Part shown: positions 15,523 to 24,481 of the stretch, piece by piece
Layout: each line of letters begins with the position of its first letter
Numbering within the stretch: the stretch's first letter is position 1
DNA from: Methylocystis sp.
GTDB lineage: Bacteria > Pseudomonadota > Alphaproteobacteria > Rhizobiales > Beijerinckiaceae
NCBI RefSeq assembly: GCF_021731785.1
Contig: NZ_JAKFWS010000018.1
Coordinates: 1-61,508 of the forward strand
Length of the DNA: 61,508 nucleotides
Reading direction: 5' to 3'
Notes under the pieces: generated by a model
The model's database searches: none
What the model saw: only the letters and a program-made list of their open reading frames with translations
Told to the model about the DNA's origin: nothing
Program-made: the position numbers and the translations under genes

Positions 15523-16767
15523 ATGGATAGCTCGGCGTTTAGGAACTCGCACGTCGCCAGAAACTATGATCCGCTGCCCGTCATGCTCGCGCGCGGACAG
15601 GGCGCATATCTATGGGACGTGGAAGGCCGGCGCTACATCGACATGATGAGCGCCTATTCGGCGGTCAGCCTTGGTCACGCACATCCGCGCATTCTTGCCA
15701 CGCTTTCCGAGCAGGCGCAGCGGTTGGCCGTGCCTTCCCGCGCTTTTTGCGATGACAGGCTCGGCCCGTTTCTCGACGAACTGTGCAAAGTCACGGGGCT
15801 CGACGCCGCTCTGCCGATGAATAGCGGGGCTGAGGCTGTCGAGACGGCGATCAAGGCGGCCCGGCGCTGGGGTCACCGCGTCAAAGGCATCGCCGATCCG
15901 GAGATCGTCGTCGCCGACGGGAATTTTCACGGCCGCACCACGACGATCATCAGTTTCTCGTCGGAGAGCGAATATCGCGACGGGTTCGGTCCGTTCATGC
16001 CGGGGTTTCGCGCGGCGCGCTTTGGCGATCTCGCGGCGTTCGAAGCCGCCGTCACGCCTAATACAGCCGCCATTCTCGTCGAGCCGATCCAGGGCGAAGC
16101 GGGCGTCATCGTGCCGCCCGACGGCTGGCTCGCGGGGCTCCGCCGACTGTGCGACGAGCGCGGCGTCTTGCTGCTGCTCGACGAAGTTCAATCCGGGCTG
16201 GGGCGCAGCGGAACCTGGTTCGCCTTCGAACATGAGAAGGTCCTCCCCGATGGCGTCATGCTCGGAAAGGCGCTTGGCGGCGGCGTGCTGCCGGTTTCCG
16301 CCTTCGTCGCCAAGAGCGAAGTGATGGACGTGTTCACGCCTGGCTCGCATGGGTCGACCTTCGGCGGCAATACGCTCGCCGCCGCCGTCGGGCTCGAAGC
16401 GCTGCGCGTCATTCGCGACGAGCGGCTGGTCGAGCGCAGCCAGGCGCTCGGCGCGAGAATGCTGCAACGGCTGAATGCGATGCGCATGCCGGCGATCAGG
16501 GAGATTCGTGGACGCGGCCTATGGGCGGGCGTGGAGCTGGACCCACGCTATGCGAGCGCGCGAGAAGTGTGCGAGAGCCTGATCGACAGGGGCGTACTGA
16601 CGACCGCCACGCATCGCACCGTCGTTCGCCTGGCGCCGCCTTTCGTCATCTCTCAAGAAGACCTCGATCTGGCGCTCGACGCGGTCGAGGCGGCGATCTC
16701 GACATTTGACGCCCCGCGCGATGTCGGCGACGCGGCGGCAGTCGCCGACCAGCAACTCGAAGCGTAG
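15523..16767 (+). CDS. rocD: Ornithine-oxo-acid-type aminotransferase (class III)
   Basis: A 414-aa class III PLP aminotransferase resembling ornithine delta-aminotransferases: N-terminal ARNYDPLPV, MNSGAEAVETAIKAAR for phosphate binding, GNFHGRTTTIIS, LLLDEVQSGLGRSG with the PLP-contacting Asp, and the Schiff-base lysine in MLGKALGGGVLPVSA. The start at 15523 gives the usual family length; an upstream ATG at 15421 adds 34 unconserved residues. It is divergent from the ALDH7 gene across 129 bases, a probable shared control region. Ornithine is the default substrate, but the ALDH7/HglS context makes a lysine 6-aminotransferase role possible; this is inference. Confidence 0.82.
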   Translation: MDSSAFRNSHVARNYDPLPVMLARGQGAYLWDVEGRRYIDMMSAYSAVSLGHAHPRILATLSEQAQRLAVPSRAFCDDRLGPFLDELCKVTGLDAALPMNSGAEAVETAIKAARRWGHRVKGIADPEIVVADGNFHGRTTTIISFSSESEYRDGFGPFMPGFRAARFGDLAAFEAAVTPNTAAILVEPIQGEAGVIVPPDGWLAGLRRLCDERGVLLLLDEVQSGLGRSGTWFAFEHEKVLPDGVMLGKALGGGVLPVSAFVAKSEVMDVFTPGSHGSTFGGNTLAAAVGLEALRVIRDERLVERSQALGARMLQRLNAMRMPAIREIRGRGLWAGVELDPRYASAREVCESLIDRGVLTTATHRTVVRLAPPFVISQEDLDLALDAVEAAISTFDAPRDVGDAAAVADQQLEA

Positions 16768-16776
16768 CCGGCGCGG

Positions 16777-19224
16777 TCAGGCGCGAATGCGTTCGCCTTT
16801 GGGATCATAGAACGGCGAAAGAGAAACGGTCGCCGGCCAGCGCTCGCCAGCGATTTCGAGCTGATAGTCGCCCGAGAGAACAAATGTCGGATCGACGCCG
16901 TCGGGGTGACGAACGTAACCGTAGCCGATCGCCTTGCTGATCGAATAGCCATAGCCGCCGCTCGACAGCCAGCCGACGCGCGCGCCATTGCGATAAATGG
17001 TTTCGCGTCCCAATAGCGCGACGTCAGGATCGTCGACGGCGAAACCGGCGAGCAGGCGCGGCAAGGGCGCGGCGGCGGATTGAACGAGCGCTTCTCTGCC
17101 CTGAAAAGGCGCGCCGGACTTCATCTTGACAGCGAAGCCAAGGCCCGCCATCGGCGGCGTGTGATCGGGACCGATATCAGACCCCCAGGCGCGGTAGCCC
17201 TTCTCCAGACGAAGGGATTCGATCGCCCGGTAGCCGGCGTCGACAAGTCCGAATGGCGCGCCCGCCTCGACGAGCGCGTCATAGACCGAGACCGCGAAAT
17301 CGACAGGGATGTGAAGCTCCCAGCCCAGTTCGCCCACATAAGTGACGCGGATCGCCAGCGCCGGCGCGCCCGCCAGACGAATTTCGCGGGCGCTCATGAA
17401 AGGAAAGGCGACGTTCGAAAGATCATCGTCGCAGCAGGATTGCAGGATGTCGCGGGCGCGCGGTCCCATCAACGCCAGCACGGAATTCGCCGAGGTGACG
17501 TCGACGAGGGTTGCGTCCATGCCTTCGGGAATCGATCGCCTGATCCAATCGAAGTCATGCGTGCCGAAGGCTGTCCCGGTCACGACATAGAAGCGATCCT
17601 TCGCCAAGCGCGTGATCGTCAGGTCGCATTCAATGCCGCCTTTGGCGTTCAGCAACTGCGTATAGGCGACCGCGCCGGGCCGCTTGGCGACATCGTTCGC
17701 GGCGATCCAGGACAGCGCCGCCTCGGCGTCCTTGCCGATCACAAGCGCTTTGGCGAAGCTCGTCTGGTCGAAAAGCGCCGCCGTCTCCCGGCAGGCGCGA
17801 TGCTCTCGTCCGACGGCGTCGAACCATCCCGGCCTGCCGAAGGAATAACGATCCACCGGCGTTTCGCCGACGCTCACATTCGCGAACCAGTTCGGTCGTT
17901 CGAAACCCATTTTCTCGCCGAAGCACGCGCCTTTCGCCTTGAGCCGGTCATAGAGCGGCGAGCGCCGCAGCGGTCGTCCGGACGTAAACTCTTCGAAAGG
18001 CCAGGCGATGCTGTAGTGACGCGCATAGGCTTCGAGCGTCCGCACGCGCACCCAGGCAGGATCCCTGTGCGGCGCGCCGAAACGTCGGATGTCGACCGGC
18101 CAGAGATCGAAGGGCTGTTCGCCATCGGCCGCCCATTCGGCGAGCGCCATGCCGGCCCCGCCGGCAGAGGCGATGCCGAAGGCGTTGAAGCCGGCGCCGA
18201 CGAAGAAGTTTCGCACCTCCGGCGCTTCGCCGATCATCCAATTGCCGTCGGGCGTGAAGCTTTCGAGGCCGTTGATCATCTGCTTGACGCCGGCCCCGGC
18301 GAGCGCCGGCACGCGGCCGAGCGCAAGATTCATGATCGGCTCGAAATGATCCCAGTCGTCTTCAAGAAGCCGAAAGGCGAAATCCTCGGGAACGACGCCC
18401 GATGACCAGGGCACGGGATTGGGTTCATAGCCGCCCATGACGAGGCCGCCGACCTCCTCCTTGTAGTAGGTCAGCCGATCCGGATCGCGCAGAGTCGGCA
18501 AATCGCTAGTCACGCCGTCGATTTTTTCGGTCACGATATATTGATGGTGAACCGCGGAGAGCGGAACGGCGACGCCGGCGCGCGCGGCGAGCGGCTGCGT
18601 CCACAGACCGGCGCAGAGCACGAGCTTTTCGCAAGCAACGGCGCCGCGATTGGTGACGACCCCGCGTACGCGTTGGTTCTCGATGATGAAATCCGTGACG
18701 GCGACGCCTTCGACAAGCCTTGCGCCGGCGAGCCGCGCGCCTTTCGCCAGCGCCTGCGTGATATCGGAAGGATTCGCTTGGCCGTCAGTGGGCAGGAAGG
18801 CCGCGCCGACGACGTCATCGACATTCATCAGCGGCCAGAGCGCCTGCGCCTCCTTGGCGCCAAGGAGCTGCATTTCGAGGCCGAAACTTCGCGCAGAAGT
18901 CGCCTGTCGCTTGACCTCGATCCATCGATCGGCGTTGCAGGCGAGGCGCAGGCCGCCATTGCGCCGCCAGCCGGTGGCATAGCCTGTCTCTGCTTCGAGC
19001 CGATCGTAAAGTTCGACCGAATAGCCAAGCAGCTTGGTGATATTGGCGTTGGTCCGCAACTGTCCGATCAATCCGGCGGCATGCCACGTCGAACCCGATG
19101 AGAGTTGATGGCGTTCAATGAGCAGCGTTTCGACGCCGCGTTTGGCGAGGTGGTAGGCGACCGAGCAGCCGACGATGCCCCCGCCAACGACGACAATCTG
19201 TGCGCTTCGCGGAAGGTCGGTCAT
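16777..19224 (-). CDS. FAD-dependent oxidoreductase fused to a GcvT-like folate domain
   Basis: An 815-aa protein of the dimethylglycine/sarcosine dehydrogenase family. The N-terminus has the FAD-binding motif IVVVGGGIVGCSVAYHLA, the middle contains the DAO fold ending near GAGFNAFGIASAGGAG, and residues from about 430 on form an aminomethyltransferase (GcvT)-like domain with LRLEKGYRAWGSDIGPDHTP. Such enzymes demethylate N-methylated amino acids and pass the one-carbon unit to tetrahydrofolate. Its ATG at 19224 overlaps the stop of the kinase-like gene in an ATGA arrangement, so the two are translationally coupled. The longer frame to 19341 is rejected for that reason. Confidence 0.85.
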   Translation of the reverse strand: MTDLPRSAQIVVVGGGIVGCSVAYHLAKRGVETLLIERHQLSSGSTWHAAGLIGQLRTNANITKLLGYSVELYDRLEAETGYATGWRRNGGLRLACNADRWIEVKRQATSARSFGLEMQLLGAKEAQALWPLMNVDDVVGAAFLPTDGQANPSDITQALAKGARLAGARLVEGVAVTDFIIENQRVRGVVTNRGAVACEKLVLCAGLWTQPLAARAGVAVPLSAVHHQYIVTEKIDGVTSDLPTLRDPDRLTYYKEEVGGLVMGGYEPNPVPWSSGVVPEDFAFRLLEDDWDHFEPIMNLALGRVPALAGAGVKQMINGLESFTPDGNWMIGEAPEVRNFFVGAGFNAFGIASAGGAGMALAEWAADGEQPFDLWPVDIRRFGAPHRDPAWVRVRTLEAYARHYSIAWPFEEFTSGRPLRRSPLYDRLKAKGACFGEKMGFERPNWFANVSVGETPVDRYSFGRPGWFDAVGREHRACRETAALFDQTSFAKALVIGKDAEAALSWIAANDVAKRPGAVAYTQLLNAKGGIECDLTITRLAKDRFYVVTGTAFGTHDFDWIRRSIPEGMDATLVDVTSANSVLALMGPRARDILQSCCDDDLSNVAFPFMSAREIRLAGAPALAIRVTYVGELGWELHIPVDFAVSVYDALVEAGAPFGLVDAGYRAIESLRLEKGYRAWGSDIGPDHTPPMAGLGFAVKMKSGAPFQGREALVQSAAAPLPRLLAGFAVDDPDVALLGRETIYRNGARVGWLSSGGYGYSISKAIGYGYVRHPDGVDPTFVLSGDYQLEIAGERWPATVSLSPFYDPKGERIRA

Positions 19225-20111
19225 GCTGCTTCCATCTGCTGGAACGCCGCCCAGGCGCCCTCGAAGCGACTCATATTTTGATCGGAGTAAGCGACATAGT
19301 CGAAATCGATCGCCGATCGGCTTTCCGACACAAAACTCCACAGCGCTTCACGCAAGAGCGAGGCGCAAAGCATCGCTTTGAACCGCCGGCGCAGCGAATC
19401 GGTGAGCGCCGTTTCGAAATATTCCTCAAGCATCGCGTCGTCTTCCGCGGCGTCGAAGCCATTGTTCGATGAGAGCCCGCCAAGATCGAACAGCGGCGTG
19501 TTCCAGCCGGCATAATCCCAATCGACGAGCCAGAGGCGTCGTCCGTCATCAATGAAATTGGCGGCGAGGAGATCATTATGGCCGAAAACGAGATTGATCG
19601 GGCCGACGGCCTTTTCCAGGACCTCGCTCGCCGCGAGCAAACGCGGCAATTGCGGCGTAATTCGACTTCGGTCCTCAAGGAGCGTGTGGACATAGTCGCG
19701 GATGACATGAAAGACGTTGAACGCCAGTGTCGGCCCGCGCAAATGCCGCGCTACCTCGCGATGAACGCGCTTGACGAGATCGACGCAGCGCTGACGATTT
19801 GCGCGCACGTCCTGCGCTTCGTAAGTACGGCCGGAAATAAAGTCGAGCGCCAGAGCCATAGGCGCCGAATAAAGAACTTGCGGCGACACGCCCGCAGCGC
19901 CCGCGGCCCTGCTCGCCGCCAATTCGTTAAAGCGCATCACGCCATGAACGGGAATGTCGCCGCCCAGGCGAACGACGACGCGACGGTCGCCGTCCGTGAC
20001 GATGTAGTTCTTGTTGGTGATGCCGCCGAGCAAGGGCGCGATCTCGATCGGCCCCCGCCAGAACGGAAGCGCGCGTATCAGAGTTTCAGGGTCTGCGGTA
20101 TGGGCTGACAT
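19221..20111 (-). CDS. Choline/ethanolamine kinase-like phosphotransferase
   Basis: A 296-aa kinase of the APH/ChoK fold. The Brenner motif is visible as FGHNDLLAANF, followed by LWLVDWDYAGWNTPLFDL, the metal-binding Asp region; GGITNKNYIV is the nucleotide loop. The family phosphorylates choline, ethanolamine or similar small alcohols. The ATG at 20111 has GGAG upstream; an earlier ATG at 20213 adds 34 unconserved residues. It is coupled by ATGA to the demethylating oxidoreductase and divergent from eutB, so the neighbourhood concerns amino-alcohol or methylated-amine use. The actual substrate is unknown. Confidence 0.82.
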   Translation of the reverse strand: MSAHTADPETLIRALPFWRGPIEIAPLLGGITNKNYIVTDGDRRVVVRLGGDIPVHGVMRFNELAASRAAGAAGVSPQVLYSAPMALALDFISGRTYEAQDVRANRQRCVDLVKRVHREVARHLRGPTLAFNVFHVIRDYVHTLLEDRSRITPQLPRLLAASEVLEKAVGPINLVFGHNDLLAANFIDDGRRLWLVDWDYAGWNTPLFDLGGLSSNNGFDAAEDDAMLEEYFETALTDSLRRRFKAMLCASLLREALWSFVSESRSAIDFDYVAYSDQNMSRFEGAWAAFQQMEAA

Positions 20112-20269
20112 CGGCTCCGGCGGCGCGAAACAAACTTCGACTTTGCTAGTATATGCGGGCCGGGCGCAAAGGCCATGGGCCGCGACGGCGCTGGGGAAAA
20201 CCATAGGCCGCAAGGTGACATGTTCGCATCGGCGCCCTAGCCTGAGAAACGGTCGTTCGAGGTCGAGCC

Positions 20270-21649
20270 ATGTATGGGACGACGATTCGCGGAACGCGCT
20301 ACGGGTTTCGCGATCTCAAATCGCTGATGGCGAAGGCGACTCCTCTGCGCTCGGGAGATTGCCTCGCTGGAATCGCTGCGACGAGCGCGGCGGAGCGCGT
20401 CGCCGCGCAGATGGCCCTCGCCGATCTCCCGCTGAGCGTGTTCTTGAACGAATCGCTCGTTCCCTATGAGGAAGACGAAGTCACCCGACTGATCCTCGAC
20501 AGTCACGATCGACAGGCCTTTGCGCCGATCGCTTCGCTGACCGTCGGCGAATTTCGCGACTGGCTTCTCTCTGAGGCCGCCGACGCGAATTCGCTCGCCG
20601 CTCTGACGTTCGGACTCACGCCAGAAATGGCGGCGGCGGTCTCGAAAATCTGCCGCAACCAGGACCTCATTCTGATCGCCGCCAAGCGGCGCGTCGTCAC
20701 CAGGTTTCGCAATACGCTCGGCCTGCGCGGACGACTATCGTCGCGCATCCAGCCCAACCATCCGACCGACGACGCGCGGGGGGTTCTCGCGAGCGCGATC
20801 GACGGGCTTCTGCTCGGCAATGGCGACGCCGTCATCGGCGTCAATCCAGCGTCCGACAGTCCGGAACAATGCTACGAACTTTTGCGCCTTCTCGACGAAT
20901 TGCGTGAGACGCTCAACATTCCCACCCAGACCTGCGTGCTCGCTCATGTCACGACGACGCTGCAGCTGATGAAGCGGCAGGCGCCGGTTGATCTGGTTTT
21001 CCAGTCGATCGGCGGAACCCAGGCCGCCAATTCAAGCTTCGGGATTGATCTGGCTTTGTTGCGCGAGTCGCGGGAGGCGGCGCTCGCCCTAAAGCGTGGG
21101 ACGATCGGCGACAATGTCATGTATTTCGAAACCGGCCAGGGCAGCGCGCTTTCAGCCAACGCCCATTGGAATTGCGACCAGCAGACGCTGGAGGCGCGCG
21201 CCTATGGCGTCGCGCGGATGTTCGAGCCTCTGCTGATCAATACGGTCGTTGGATTTATCGGTCCCGAATATCTTTTCGATGGCAAGCAGATCACGCGGGC
21301 GGCGCTTGAAGACCACTTCTGCGGCAAGCTGCTTGGACTGCCGATGGGCTGCGACGTGTGTTACACCAATCACGCTGAGGCCGACCAGAACGATATGGAC
21401 GATCTGCTGACGCTGCTCGCCGTCGCCGGCGTCAACTACGTTATGGGCGTTCCCGGCGCGGATGACGTCATGCTGAATTACCAAAGCACCTCGTATCATG
21501 ACGTGCTCGCCGTCCGGCGCATGCTCAATCTGGCGCCGGCGCCGGAATTCGCGCAATGGTTTGCGGACGTCGGTTTGACCGACGCGCGCGGCGAATTGCA
21601 GTCGCAGGCGCTTCCTGCATCCTTTTCGCCGCTTCTCGAAAGAGCGTGA
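20270..21649 (+). CDS. eutB: Ethanolamine ammonia-lyase, large subunit
   Basis: A 459-aa protein close to the usual length of EutB (about 453 aa). It forms the TIM-barrel active site that, with adenosylcobalamin, splits ethanolamine to acetaldehyde and ammonia. Conserved blocks include the N-terminal GTTIRGTRYGFRDLKSLMAKA, RFRNTLGLRGRLSSRIQPNHP, FETGQGSALSANAHWNCDQQTLEARAYG and MGCDVCYTNHAEADQNDMD. The small subunit follows after two bases. No microcompartment shell genes, eutA reactivase or acetaldehyde dehydrogenase appear in the window, pointing to the simple proteobacterial form of the pathway. The region upstream shows no riboswitch that I can recognise. Confidence 0.95.
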   Translation: MYGTTIRGTRYGFRDLKSLMAKATPLRSGDCLAGIAATSAAERVAAQMALADLPLSVFLNESLVPYEEDEVTRLILDSHDRQAFAPIASLTVGEFRDWLLSEAADANSLAALTFGLTPEMAAAVSKICRNQDLILIAAKRRVVTRFRNTLGLRGRLSSRIQPNHPTDDARGVLASAIDGLLLGNGDAVIGVNPASDSPEQCYELLRLLDELRETLNIPTQTCVLAHVTTTLQLMKRQAPVDLVFQSIGGTQAANSSFGIDLALLRESREAALALKRGTIGDNVMYFETGQGSALSANAHWNCDQQTLEARAYGVARMFEPLLINTVVGFIGPEYLFDGKQITRAALEDHFCGKLLGLPMGCDVCYTNHAEADQNDMDDLLTLLAVAGVNYVMGVPGADDVMLNYQSTSYHDVLAVRRMLNLAPAPEFAQWFADVGLTDARGELQSQALPASFSPLLERA

Positions 21650-21651
21650 GA

Positions 21652-22443
21652 ATGGCGGATCGTCGCCCGGCACTTTTCGACATGATTTTGAAACTGCGTT
21701 CGGCGACGCCGGCGCGAATTTTCCTGCCGCGCGCCGGCGCGGGGCTGACCACGCGCGCCACTTTGGATTTTCAGCTGGCGCACGCCGAGGCGCGCGACGC
21801 GGTCGAAGAGCGGCTCGACGTCGACACGCTCTTCGACGAACTGACGGCGCGCGGGTTGACGGCGGTTTGCGTCAGGAGCGCCGCGCGTGATCGGCGCAGC
21901 TTCCTGCTGCGCCCGGACCTTGGCCGAAGACTGGATGACGAGTCCCGCGAGCGGCTGAAATCTTTCGCAGGCGTTTACGACCTTGCATTCGTCATTGCCG
22001 AAGGACTGTCCGCGCGCGCCATCGCCCGGCATGCGCTTCCGATCCTTGAAAGGACGCTCTCATCCCTCGATCGAACATCGTGGAAGATCGCGCCGATCGT
22101 GCTCGCCGAACAGGGGCGCGTCGCGCTTGGCGACGACATCGGCGAAACGCTTGGCGCCAGACTCGTGGCGGTCCTCATCGGCGAGCGGCCCGGGCTCTCC
22201 TCGCCTGACAGCCTGGGCGTCTATCTGACTTTTGCGCCGCGCGTCGGCCGCACCGACGCCGAGCGCAATTGCCTGTCGAATATCCGCCCGCAGGGCCTCG
22301 CCTATGACGAAGCGACCCGAAAGCTGCTTTATCTTTGCAACGAAGCTCGCCGGCGGGGGCTGACCGGCGTCGAACTCAAGGACGAAGCCGAGACGCTTGC
22401 GCCGGAAGGGCCGCACGCGATCGACGTCAAGAATGAGCCGTAA
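21652..22443 (+). CDS. eutC: Ethanolamine ammonia-lyase, small subunit
   Basis: A 263-aa EutC subunit, which contacts the cobalamin cofactor at the interface with EutB. Typical features are LRSATPARIFLPRAGAGL at the N-terminus, the acidic stretch followed by FVIAEGLSARAIARHALP, VLIGERPGLSSPDSLGVYLTF and RNCLSNIRPQGL near the C-terminus. The ATG at 21652 lies two bases after the eutB stop; the frame extends upstream inside eutB but the extension is not conserved. Confidence 0.94.
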   Translation: MADRRPALFDMILKLRSATPARIFLPRAGAGLTTRATLDFQLAHAEARDAVEERLDVDTLFDELTARGLTAVCVRSAARDRRSFLLRPDLGRRLDDESRERLKSFAGVYDLAFVIAEGLSARAIARHALPILERTLSSLDRTSWKIAPIVLAEQGRVALGDDIGETLGARLVAVLIGERPGLSSPDSLGVYLTFAPRVGRTDAERNCLSNIRPQGLAYDEATRKLLYLCNEARRRGLTGVELKDEAETLAPEGPHAIDVKNEP

Positions 22444-22498
22444 ACGATCTCTCGCCGCGAGCTTGACGCACTAAGTCCACCGCAAGCGCAAACGTGTC

Positions 22499-22523
22499 GG
22501 AACTATCGTCATCGCCATGAGTT
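22499..22523 (+). promoter_or_regulatory. EcfG-type general-stress promoter upstream of the three-gene set
   Basis: GGAAC at 22499-22503, a 16-base spacer and AGTT at 22520-22523 match the GGAAC-N16/17-CGTT pattern of alphaproteobacterial EcfG promoters in all but one base. The element ends 33 bases before the methyltransferase start at 22557, a normal promoter distance. The same pattern recurs six more times in the window in front of stress genes. Confidence 0.55.
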
Positions 22524-22556
22524 GAAACCTCTCTTGCGCTGGGCGTTCGCTGACCG

Positions 22557-23549
22557 ATGCAAACGGATCTCTACTGTGATGACGCTGCTGTCGTTAGCCC
22601 CCGTGCTCTGAGCGCAGCGGATGAAGCTCTTCTGTGGCTGGGCGGCTTTCTTCGGGATCAGAGCTATCGCTTCACCACGACGACCCCATTGACCCACAGC
22701 CGTGTCGTGCAGCGTGGGGCGGTTGACGGCGCATCTCTGATGCGCGTCTTCGGGTGGAGCCTGCCTTTCTCCGCGAGCGATCTGCCCGCAGAGGTGCTGC
22801 AGGCCCTTGCGTTGGCGAAGGCGTTGGCGCATTCCAACGGCCTGTTGCGCAGCAAGGTGCGATTCTCGACGCTTAACGACCAGATTTATGCGCATTCGGC
22901 CTTTCCTACCGAAGCAGCCGATTCAGTTTTCTTTGGGCCTGACACTTACCGCTTCGCGCGCTGCATCGAGTCAGTCCTCAATTCGCAGCCGCCCTCATAT
23001 TCCGCCCAGCGACTCATCGACATCGGATGCGGCAGCGGCGCAGGCGGAATTCTGGCCGCAAACCTCTTGAGGCCCGGCGTCGAGCTTCTGCTCGCCGACA
23101 TCAATCCAGAAGCCGTGCGATTTGCCCGCATCAATGCGATGCTTAACGGGATGACGCGAACTCAAGCGATTCATAGCGATCTTTTCCAGAATGCGCGCGG
23201 CCCGTTCGACTATATCGTCGCCAATCCCCCCTACCTCGTTGATGACTTCCAGCGGCTCTATCGGCACGGAGGCGGCGAACTTGGCATCGAGCTTTCTCTC
23301 GACATTGTCAGGGAAGCTATCCCCCATCTCTCGCGGAACGGACGGCTGCTTCTCTATACAGGCTCGCCGATCATCGGAGGGGTCGACCAGTTCCTTGCCG
23401 CCATGAAGCCGCTTCTCGACGCTTCCCCAGTGACGTTCGATTACGAAGAGGTGGATCCCGACGTTTTTGGCGAGGAGCTGGACCGGCCCGTCTATCGGCG
23501 CGTTGACCGCATCGCTGCGGTCTTTCTCAACATTAAGAAAGAAGGGTGA
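22557..23549 (+). CDS. SAM-dependent methyltransferase with NPPY motif
   Basis: A 330-aa class I methyltransferase. Residues 1-150 form a separate N-terminal domain; motif I is IDIGCGSGAGG (154-164), followed by the acidic LLADINPEAV and by ANPPY (222-226). NPPY is typical of enzymes that methylate amide or exocyclic amino nitrogens, such as PrmB/PrmC/RlmG relatives. It is followed after three bases by a di-iron oxidase-like gene and then by an ATP-grasp ligase. The ordinary housekeeping homologues are not found in such company, so this one probably acts on a small molecule or peptide in a pathway with those two genes. The ribosome binding site is weak. Confidence 0.8.
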   Translation: MQTDLYCDDAAVVSPRALSAADEALLWLGGFLRDQSYRFTTTTPLTHSRVVQRGAVDGASLMRVFGWSLPFSASDLPAEVLQALALAKALAHSNGLLRSKVRFSTLNDQIYAHSAFPTEAADSVFFGPDTYRFARCIESVLNSQPPSYSAQRLIDIGCGSGAGGILAANLLRPGVELLLADINPEAVRFARINAMLNGMTRTQAIHSDLFQNARGPFDYIVANPPYLVDDFQRLYRHGGGELGIELSLDIVREAIPHLSRNGRLLLYTGSPIIGGVDQFLAAMKPLLDASPVTFDYEEVDPDVFGEELDRPVYRRVDRIAAVFLNIKKEG

Positions 23550-23552
23550 CAT

Positions 23553-24401
23553 ATGCGGGACCTCGATTGGACCGCTCTGGCTCCGGCGCTCAGCGGCGCG
23601 GCCTTTGAGCGCTTCCAGAGAGAACTCTGCCGACGCAACGGCGCCCGGCTTGAGCCCTCAACGCCTTCCGGCGACTGGCGTAAGGATGTGAAAGACAGCG
23701 CCGCTCTCGCCGAGGCGGAGATCGCTTATGTGGAGAGCGTTCGTGAGGCGATCGCTCCGCTCGTCGCCGATATCCCGAGCGACGCCGACGCCTTTCTGGC
23801 TTGGTATGAGAAGCTTGCCGAGAATGGGCCTGGCCAAAACGATCCGCTGTTCCCATGGCTCGAGCGACAGGCGAGCTTCGATGAAATGAAATGGCTCCTC
23901 GAACAAGAAGTGTCCGGCGAAGCAGGGTTCGACGATCTCGTCGCCCTCACGCAGATCAAGATGCCTCATATTCCCAAGCTCGAAATGGCGTGCAATTACT
24001 GGGATGAAATGGGCCGAGGCAATGCGCAGGGCATGCACGGACCCATGCTCTCCCGGCTCGCCGCCTATTTTGGCGCAGACGCCAGGCCAGAACGCGTCTG
24101 CCCCGAGTCGCTTGCGCTCGGCAACACCATGGTGGCGCTCGCCAGCAATCGTCACTACGCCTTCCATTCTATCGGGGCGCTGGGCGCAATCGAGATGACG
24201 GCGCCAGGACGCGCGATCCAAGTCGAGCGCGGACTGCGGCGTCTAAAAGTGCCGGGCAAACAGCGACAGTATTTTTCGCTTCATGCGATTCTCGACGTCA
24301 AACATTCCGAAGCGTGGAATCGCGAAGTTCTGCGTCCTCTTGTGAAGGAAGATTCCTGTCGCGCGCAGGCGATCGGCGAAGGCGCCGTTCTTCGGCTATG
24401 A
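23553..24401 (+). CDS. Haem-oxygenase-like di-iron oxidase/oxygenase (iron-containing redox enzyme family)
   Basis: A 282-aa all-helical protein of the HDO superfamily. Candidate iron ligands are E119, E152 and H162 within WDEMGRGNAQGMH, E214, and the third-helix set H244, D248 and H251 in HAILDVKH, which is the HxxxDxxH pattern of this family. Members include UndA, BesC and SznF, which use Fe2 and oxygen to cleave or oxidise unactivated substrates. It is preceded by GAAGG and lies three bases after the methyltransferase. All ligand positions appear to be present, so I expect an active enzyme. The substrate cannot be inferred beyond the gene context. Confidence 0.82.
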   Translation: MRDLDWTALAPALSGAAFERFQRELCRRNGARLEPSTPSGDWRKDVKDSAALAEAEIAYVESVREAIAPLVADIPSDADAFLAWYEKLAENGPGQNDPLFPWLERQASFDEMKWLLEQEVSGEAGFDDLVALTQIKMPHIPKLEMACNYWDEMGRGNAQGMHGPMLSRLAAYFGADARPERVCPESLALGNTMVALASNRHYAFHSIGALGAIEMTAPGRAIQVERGLRRLKVPGKQRQYFSLHAILDVKHSEAWNREVLRPLVKEDSCRAQAIGEGAVLRL

Positions 24402-24481
24402 CATGGCGCGCGATGCTTCGAGCGCTACCGGCGTCACTTCGGCCTGGAAGCGGCGCCACGGAAAGCGGCCTAGGAGCATCC

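Noticed and set aside
20112-20269. Cobalamin riboswitch before eutB
   Set aside because: The 158-base gap is too short for a full element and shows no recognisable B12-box.
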